Source of the DNA: Roseococcus sp. SDR
Lineage (GTDB): Bacteria; Pseudomonadota; Alphaproteobacteria; Acetobacterales; Acetobacteraceae
Reading direction: 5' to 3'
Assembly: GCF_019083995.1 (NCBI RefSeq)
Contig: NZ_JAHRCU010000001.1
Coordinates: forward strand, 364,931-428,930
Length of the DNA stretch: 64,000 bases
Shown: piece after piece, positions 59,441 to 64,000 of the stretch
Layout: each line of letters begins with the position of its first letter
Numbering within the stretch: position 1 is the stretch's first letter
Position numbers and translations under genes: made by a program
The notes under the pieces: generated by a model
What the model was told of the DNA's origin: nothing
The model's database searches: none
The model's input: the letters and a program-made list of their open reading frames with translations, nothing else

Positions 59441-60472
59441 TCAGCGGGCCGGCGGCGCGTAGAGCAGGCCGCCCTGCGTCCAGATGTTGTTCTGGCCGCG
59501 ATCCAGGCCGAGCGGCGTCTGCGGGCCCAGGTGGCGGTTGTAGATCTCGCCGTAATTGCCGAACTGGCGGATGATCTGGCGGGCATAGTCGGCACGCGCC
59601 GCGCTGATGCTCTCACCCATGTTGCCCTCGACGCCGAGGAAGCGGCGGACCAGCGGGTTCGTGCTGGAGCCGGCGATCTGCTCGACATTCGCCATGTTGA
59701 TGCCGAGCTCCTCGGCCTCGATCAGCGCGAAGACCGTCCAGGCCACGATGTTCGTCAGCTCCTCGTCACCCTGGCGGATCACGGGGCCGAGCGGCTCCTT
59801 GCTGATGCGCTCGGGCAGGATCACGTGGTCCGCCGGGCGGGTCAGCAGCGTGCGCTGGGCGGCGAGTGCCGCGAAGTCGTTGGTGAAGACGTCGCAGCGG
59901 CCGCTGTCATAGGCGCGGCGCAGCTCATCGAGGTCCGAGATCACGACCGGCGTGAAGCGCAGGTTGTGCTGGCGGAAGAAGTCATTGAGGTTCAGTTCGG
60001 TCGTCGTGCCGGGCTGCACGCAGACGGTGGCGCCGTTCAGCTGGCGGGCCGAGGTGACGTTCAGGCGGCGGGGCACCATCACGGACTGGCCGTCATAGAA
60101 GACGATGGCCGGGAAGTTGAAGCGGTTCACGTTGGAATCGCGCGTCAGCGTCCAGGTCGAGTTGTTGGAGAGGATGTCCACCTCGCCCGCCGCCAGCGCC
60201 GGGAAGCGGCTCTGCGAGGTGACGGGGACGAACTCCACGCGGTTCGCGTCGTTGAAGATCGTGATCGCGACGGCGCGGCAGATCTCGACGTTGAAGCCCT
60301 GCCAGCGGCCCTGGCTGTCGGGCACGCCGAAGCCGGGGTTGGACGGGCCCTGGACGCCGCAGCGCAGGGTGCCGCGGCTGCGGATCTGGTCGAGGTCACG
60401 GCCGGCCAGCGCTTCCACCGGCCCGAAGACCATGAAAGCCGCCGCGGCAGCGGCAAAGGCGGTCAACTTCAT
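59441..60472 (-). CDS. aapJ: General L-amino-acid ABC transporter substrate-binding protein AapJ
   Basis: A 343-residue periplasmic receptor with signal peptide (cleavage after ALA). RDLDQIRSRGTLRCGVQGPSNPGFG, GFNVEICRAVAITIFND and the C-terminal YGEIYNRHLGP are AapJ hallmarks. It binds a range of L-amino acids. AGGGA precedes the ATG. The upstream region has a palindrome CCTGCCCGGGCAGG at 60579-60592. Confidence 0.93.
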   Translation of the reverse strand: MKLTAFAAAAAAFMVFGPVEALAGRDLDQIRSRGTLRCGVQGPSNPGFGVPDSQGRWQGFNVEICRAVAITIFNDANRVEFVPVTSQSRFPALAAGEVDILSNNSTWTLTRDSNVNRFNFPAIVFYDGQSVMVPRRLNVTSARQLNGATVCVQPGTTTELNLNDFFRQHNLRFTPVVISDLDELRRAYDSGRCDVFTNDFAALAAQRTLLTRPADHVILPERISKEPLGPVIRQGDEELTNIVAWTVFALIEAEELGINMANVEQIAGSSTNPLVRRFLGVEGNMGESISAARADYARQIIRQFGNYGEIYNRHLGPQTPLGLDRGQNNIWTQGGLLYAPPAR

Positions 60473-60717
60473 CGGAAAATCCCTTTTTCGTTGGCTCCGG
60501 CGAGGTATGCCTTGCCGGCTGGGCTGCCATGTGCCCGGAACCTAGCGCCGTTGCAAGAGGGTTAACTCGTCGCAATCACCTGCCCGGGCAGGGATCGCAC
60601 AGCGCTTGGGCAGCGGGCGGAAGGGGCCGGGAAATCCGCCGCCGAGGCGGGCAGAGCCACGCCTGCGCGGCGGCGGCGTGACGCAGGGCACGGCGCCGGG
60701 CTGCCCCGGGCGGGCCT

Positions 60718-61476
60718 TCAGCGCCGCACGAGGTGGCTCGGCAGCAAGGCCACCGGCCGGCCGGTGATCGGGACAGGGTTGGCCCGATAGGCATCCAGGC
60801 CGCGGCCGGCGCCCCCGGATGCGGGCAGGATCTGAGCGCGGTCTTCCCGATTCGAGAGCGAAAGCCCGCTCGGCGTGCCCATGGCCACCTGGCGGGGCAG
60901 GTTGAGGCCGACCAGCGCGCGGTCCTCGGCCGCGCGGGCCTGGGCGGCGGGCAGCGCCGCCTGCACCCGGGCTCGATAGGCCTGGGCGAGATCGGGCGTA
61001 TGGGAATGGTAATGCCCGGCCGCCACCATCCAGTCGCCGCGGGCGGCCTGGAGCTGCGTGAGGAACTGCGCGGCGTAGCGGGCGTTGCTGATGGGATCGA
61101 AGGCCTCATCCAGGCTTGCGAAGGCGCGGGGGTGGTGATGGAGGTTCACCTGCATGCAGCCGACATCGATCACGCGGACGCCGCGGGCCTGCAATTCGCG
61201 AACGGCGGCAATCGCTGCCGCCTTGTCTGGGAAGAAATGGCCGCGTCCCTCGGCATTGATGGTCCAGGGCCAGGGGCCTGAGGTTCCGGTCTCGGGGTTC
61301 CGGCGGCCGGATTCCACCCGCCCGATGGCCTGCAGCAGGCCCGCCGGGATCTGCGCATCCTGCTCGGCACGGGCGATCGCCGCCCGGCATTGCACGGTCG
61401 GATCAATGGCTTGCGCCCGAACGTCCAGCGCGAGCATCAGGAGCAGGGGCACAAGCATGGCAGGGAGCGATCGCAT
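60718..61476 (-). CDS. Lytic transglycosylase (SLT domain) protein
   Basis: About 252 residues, signal peptide MRSLPAMLVPLLLMLALDVRAQ and an SLT fold: IPAGLLQAIGRVESGRRNPETG has the catalytic Glu and ESG motif; DVGCMQVNLHHHPRAFASL and ARYAAQFLTQL follow. The group cleaves peptidoglycan. The ATG at 61476 is preferred because the signal peptide starts there. A 245-base gap before aapJ contains hairpins and a palindrome but no gene that I can support. Confidence 0.84.
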   Translation of the reverse strand: MRSLPAMLVPLLLMLALDVRAQAIDPTVQCRAAIARAEQDAQIPAGLLQAIGRVESGRRNPETGTSGPWPWTINAEGRGHFFPDKAAAIAAVRELQARGVRVIDVGCMQVNLHHHPRAFASLDEAFDPISNARYAAQFLTQLQAARGDWMVAAGHYHSHTPDLAQAYRARVQAALPAAQARAAEDRALVGLNLPRQVAMGTPSGLSLSNREDRAQILPASGGAGRGLDAYRANPVPITGRPVALLPSHLVRR

Positions 61477-61544
61477 GCTTTGCTCTGCGCAAAACGCATG
61501 CCAGCCCCCATGCAAATTCGCGATGCTGCAGCGCAAAAAATCAC

Positions 61545-61573
61545 TTGCACACGAGCGACCTCCGGCCTATGTT
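61545..61573 (+). promoter_or_regulatory. Promoter of the candidate small RNA
   Basis: TTGCAC, exactly 17 bases, TATGTT: a sigma-70-type pair. The predicted start is at about 61579-61580, just before the first RNA hairpin. Confidence 0.72.
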
Positions 61574-61578
61574 TTCGG

Positions 61579-61665
61579 AGGCGGCAGGAACTTCGGTTCT
61601 TGCCTGCTTTCTTGGACGTTTCCTCCCTAAACTTGGCGGCGCAGAAATGCGTCGCCATTTTTTTT
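61579..61665 (+). ncRNA. Candidate trans-acting small RNA, about 87 nt
   Basis: Downstream of a good promoter lie, in order: a 9-bp hairpin GGCAGGAAC-TTCG-GTTCTTGCC with a UUCG tetraloop (61583-61604, one G-U pair); an unstructured segment of about 30 nt containing TTTCCTCCCT (61619-61628), complementary to Shine-Dalgarno sequences; and an intrinsic terminator (61635-61665) with a GAAA loop and eight U. This is the layout of Hfq-dependent alphaproteobacterial sRNAs with anti-SD loops such as the alpha-r14/r15 groups, but I do not recognise the sequence. It is in the gap between two minus-strand genes. No ORF of note overlaps it. Confidence 0.8.
61635..61665 (+). terminator. Intrinsic terminator of the candidate small RNA
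   Basis: GGCGGCGCA-GAAA-TGCGTCGCC with one G-U pair, then A and eight T. The GNRA loop and long U tail are ideal for termination and Hfq binding. Confidence 0.88.
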
Positions 61666-61684
61666 GGCAGGTTCTAACCCCGTC

Positions 61685-62077
61685 TCACGGTGGGTCGACC
61701 AGCCTTGTCTCGAACCGGGCCGGGGCGGTGATCTCCACCAGCTCCAGGTCGTCCGAATGCGCCAATTCCCGGTGCCGGATGCGGGGTGGCTGCAGCACGC
61801 TGGTCCCGGCCGTCAGCGTCACCTCGCCGATATCCTCGTACTCGAAGCGCACCCAGCCCTTCACGATCCAGACCATCTGGAAGTCCAGCTCATGCAGATG
61901 CCATTGCGGCTCGGCATGCACGCCCGGGATGGCGCGGATCACATGCGCGCCGAATCCCCCCTCCGTGGCCGCGGCGATGCCCAGATCCCCGTACTCGAAG
62001 AAGGCGCGCAGCCCCCGCGTGAAGTCCCGCCCCTCGGCGTGACGGACGATGGTTCGGCCGGTTCCGCCCTCGCTCAT
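61685..62077 (-). CDS. Cupin domain protein
   Basis: A 130-residue single-domain cupin. HLHELDFQMVWIVKGWVRFEYED holds the first cupin motif with its metal ligands; SVLQPPRIRHRELAHSDDLELVEI is the second with a His. The start overlaps the GST stop by ATGA, so the two are co-transcribed. Substrate unknown. Confidence 0.86.
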   Translation of the reverse strand: MSEGGTGRTIVRHAEGRDFTRGLRAFFEYGDLGIAAATEGGFGAHVIRAIPGVHAEPQWHLHELDFQMVWIVKGWVRFEYEDIGEVTLTAGTSVLQPPRIRHRELAHSDDLELVEITAPARFETRLVDPP

Positions 62078-62700
62078 GACATGGGTACTCCGATGTGGCG
62101 GGCGTAGCCGGGCCGGGCCATCAGCCGGGCGTGCCAGGCGTGCAGCCGCGGCTGCGGGGTGCGGATGATCGGCAACGAAAGCCACCGATGCAGGTAAGGT
62201 CCGAGCGCGATGTCGGCCAGGCCCAGATGCTCGCCGCCCAGGAAGGGCGCGATGCCCAGCGCGTTCTCCACCATGTCCCAGAGCTCCTGCGCCTCGTCCC
62301 GCGCCGCATTCGTGGCGGGCCAGTTCCGCTCCGCCTCGGGCGTGCGGACATAGGTGAAGAAGATGGTGGTCATCGGCGCGTTGAGGTGGCCCAGCTGCCA
62401 GTCCATCCAGCGCTCCGCCCGCGCCCGCGCACGCGGGTCGGCCGGGTGGATCGTGTGGCCGGGGGCGCGCGTCGCCACGAGGTAGCGGCAGATCGTGTTG
62501 CTCTCCCAAAGGGTGTAGCCGTCCGGTTCCTCGATCGTCGGCACCCGCCCGTTCGGGTTCATCGCCAGATAGGCGGCCTCCTTCGTGCGGCCGAAGCTGC
62601 CGCCGGCATCCAGCCGCTCATACGGAATTCCCAGCTCCTCGCAGAGCCAGAGCAGTTTCATGACGTTGGAGGAGCTGGCGCGGCCCCAGATCTTCAACAT
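62074..62700 (-). CDS. Glutathione S-transferase family protein
   Basis: A 208-residue GST. The thioredoxin-like N-domain begins MLKIWGRASSSNVMKLLWLCEELGIPYE, with Ser in the glutathione-activating position, and has NPNGRVPTIEEPDGYTLWES (cis-Pro and Glu-Ser motif). The all-helical C-domain follows. Cytoplasmic. It is divergent from the catalase-related gene and coupled to the cupin; a detoxification role is likely. Confidence 0.9.
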   Translation of the reverse strand: MLKIWGRASSSNVMKLLWLCEELGIPYERLDAGGSFGRTKEAAYLAMNPNGRVPTIEEPDGYTLWESNTICRYLVATRAPGHTIHPADPRARARAERWMDWQLGHLNAPMTTIFFTYVRTPEAERNWPATNAARDEAQELWDMVENALGIAPFLGGEHLGLADIALGPYLHRWLSLPIIRTPQPRLHAWHARLMARPGYARHIGVPMS

Positions 62701-62845
62701 GGCGTATCTCCCTCAGCCAGGAGCGAGCCTAGGCCGGCGGCGACGGGGGCGGGAAGGGCAGGACATTCATGGCACCGGCCTGGCCGCCCGCGTAACCTTC
62801 CCAGCCTGTCCACCGTAGCGGGGAGACACAAGAAAGGACACGCCC

Positions 62846-63838
62846 ATGCAACGCCGTTCGCTCAGCCTCGGTCTCGCCGCGACCGCCCTCGCCGCCGTCC
62901 TTGGCACCCTGCCGGCACATGCCCAGCCCTCGCCGGAGGAGATCATCAGTGGCTTCGAGGGCGTCCTTGGGCCGGTCCGCAGCTACCGCCCCTCGCATCC
63001 GAAGGGGCTTTGCGCCGCCGGGCATTTCACCGCGACGCCGGAGGGTACCCGCCTTTCCGTCGCGCCTGTCTTCAGCGGGCAGCGCGTGAACACCCTGATC
63101 CGCTTCGGCGTCGCCGGGGCCAATCCGCAGGCCGATGACCGGGCGCGGACGACGCGCGGCCTCGGGATCCGCTTCGAGACGGCCGCGGGCGACGTGCTGG
63201 ACATGGCAAATATTTCCGCCCCGATCTTCGGCGCGCCGAACCCGACCGTCTTTGTCGAGAACCTGCGCGTCCGCGCGCCCGACCCCGCGACCGGCCGCCC
63301 CAATGCCGAGCGCATCGCGGCCTTCGTCGCCGCCAACCCGGCCGTGACGCTGCAGGGCGCCTGGCTGGCCGCCACCCTCCCGCCGGCGAGCTGGGCCACC
63401 ACCCCCTATTGGGGCGTCAACGCCTTCCGCTTCCAGGGCCAGGATGGCGAGGTGCGCCACGCCCGCTGGGTCTTCGAGCCGCGCGCGGGCGTGCAGCGTC
63501 TGACGGCCGAGCAGATGCAGTCCCTCCCGCGCGATTTCCTGGCCGATGAGATTCGGCAGCGGATCACCCAGGGGCCGGTCGAGTTCGACATGGTCCTGCA
63601 ATTCCCGGGGGCGGGCGATGACGTGACCAATCCGACCGTGGCCTGGCCCGAGGACCGGCCGCGGGCCGTGGTCGGCCGCCTGACCGTCACCTCCGTCGCT
63701 GCCGGGCCGGGCGGGCCCTGCGATCCGATCAGCTTCATGACGCTGGACCAGGAGCCGGGGATCAGCTTCAGCGATGACCCGACCCTCCATGCGCGCGCTG
63801 CGCCCTACGCGCTGTCGCTCTCGAAGCGGACGAACTAG
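62846..63838 (+). CDS. srpA: Catalase-related peroxidase (SrpA type)
   Basis: A 330-residue exported mini-catalase. Signal peptide ends PAHAQ. HPKGLCAAGHFTATPEG has the distal His; the heme pocket includes GVAGANPQADDRARTTRGLGIRFET; a proximal Tyr region lies near PYWGVNAFRFQ. The helical C-terminal and NADPH domains of full catalases are absent, as usual in this group. AAGGA precedes the ATG. The GC-rich repeat begins at the next base after its stop. Confidence 0.92.
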   Translation: MQRRSLSLGLAATALAAVLGTLPAHAQPSPEEIISGFEGVLGPVRSYRPSHPKGLCAAGHFTATPEGTRLSVAPVFSGQRVNTLIRFGVAGANPQADDRARTTRGLGIRFETAAGDVLDMANISAPIFGAPNPTVFVENLRVRAPDPATGRPNAERIAAFVAANPAVTLQGAWLAATLPPASWATTPYWGVNAFRFQGQDGEVRHARWVFEPRAGVQRLTAEQMQSLPRDFLADEIRQRITQGPVEFDMVLQFPGAGDDVTNPTVAWPEDRPRAVVGRLTVTSVAAGPGGPCDPISFMTLDQEPGISFSDDPTLHARAAPYALSLSKRTN

Positions 63839-63875
63839 AAAAAGGGCCTCCGGCGGCTGGGGCCGAAAGGCCCTG
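63839..63875. repeat. GC-rich terminator/REP-like repeat, copy 4
   Basis: AAAAAGGGCCTCCGGCGGCT, then GGGGCC-GAAA-GGCCCT, between the srpA stop and the stop of the minus-strand edge gene. On the minus strand GGGCCT...AGGCCC is followed by TTTTT, so this copy can act as the terminator of the edge gene. Confidence 0.8.
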
Positions 63876-63876
63876 T

Positions 63877-64000
63877 TCAGACTGGGAAGATGTTTGACGG
63901 GTGTTCGGGGACATCCCTGACGGTTTTGAGGATGGCCTTAGGGCCTCTGGTGTCAATCCATCCGAGATCGAAACGCATGAAGTGCAGGCTCCAGACGCCG
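63877..64000 (-). CDS. Gene fragment at the right edge, unknown product
   Basis: The last 40 codons of a minus-strand frame, ending in TGA at 63877-63879 just before the repeat. The visible end reads GVWSLHFMRFDLGWID then TRGPKAILKTVRDVPEH and SNIFPV. No family is recognised. The frame is closed off by the terminator-like repeat, which supports it being real. The rest is beyond the window. Confidence 0.5.
   Translation of the reverse strand, partial: GVWSLHFMRFDLGWIDTRGPKAILKTVRDVPEHPSNIFPV

Noticed and set aside
60473..60717. Possible gene or small RNA in the 245-base gap between aapJ and the transglycosylase
   Set aside because: Contains a CCTGCCCGGGCAGG palindrome and G+C-rich stems, but no promoter-terminator pair or credible coding frame; only the aapJ leader is expected here.
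62770..62785. Sigma-54-like TGGCAC...TGGC upstream of srpA
   Set aside because: GG/GC spacing fits, but the -12 element is poor (TGGC for TTGC) and the predicted leader is long; chance match in G+C-rich DNA is likely.

Overview
The window is about 70% G+C, almost wall-to-wall coding, and has the gene content of a heterotrophic alphaproteobacterium, most likely Acetobacteraceae (Roseomonas/Roseococcus-like). This rests on rplM-rpsI-argC synteny, an alaC-hom-glpX-recJ block, a class I PHA synthase, solute receptors of the Bug (tripartite tricarboxylate receptor) type, Aap-type amino-acid ABC genes and an alphaproteobacterial LexA box. The genus is inferred, not proven. I saw no tRNA, rRNA, insertion sequence, CRISPR array or phage gene. 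No gene-free stretch exceeds 300 bases; the largest gaps are about 245 (60473-60717) and 208 bases (61477-61684).

Layout. 1-4113: the tail of an SDR gene, then a sigma-54-type promoter and a cyanate operon: NrtA/CynA-like receptor, permease, a 44-codon small ORF made of perfect hairpins, ATPase and cynS. 4175-7063: aspartate dehydrogenase and a large secreted alpha/beta hydrolase. 7122-14486 (minus strand): one tightly packed run from a sugar-acid dehydratase through a small exported protein, an NAD(P)-binding protein and an M20 amidohydrolase to four half-size CHR transporter genes, then a DUF900-like hydrolase. 14570-16832: five small secreted proteins from two tandem families. 16956-19002: rplM, rpsI, argC. 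19091-23195: TetR regulator with divergent sulfatase, SemiSWEET, a nuclease next to a LexA box, and a gamma carbonic anhydrase-like protein. 23233-25661: four tandem paralogous lipoproteins with a 27-bp tandem repeat. 25739-34321: phaC, a proline-rich lipoprotein, alaC, hom, a SIMPL protein, glpX, recJ. 34454-38216: aminoethylphosphonate-type ABC importer. 38219-43030: a TPP enzyme with an IclR regulator, divergent from two Bug receptors. 43169-47065: a 1298-residue serralysin-like RTX metalloprotease. 47084-49378: selO and a glyoxalase-like gene. 49501-56972: peptide ABC importer with a fused double ATPase, an esterase, a flavoprotein and a secreted protein. 57118-60472: aapJ, aapQ, aapM with no ATPase. 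60718-63838: lytic transglycosylase, a candidate small RNA, cupin, GST and catalase-related peroxidase. A minus-strand gene runs off the right end.

How the parts fit. Much of the content is nutrient scavenging: cyanate, phosphonate, peptides, amino acids, carboxylates and sulfate esters. The most interesting non-coding signals are the candidate sRNA at 61579-61665 (promoter, UUCG hairpin, single-stranded anti-Shine-Dalgarno stretch, U8 terminator), a four-copy GC-rich terminator/REP-like repeat placed just after stop codons, and a two-hairpin intergenic element present at least twice in opposite orientations.
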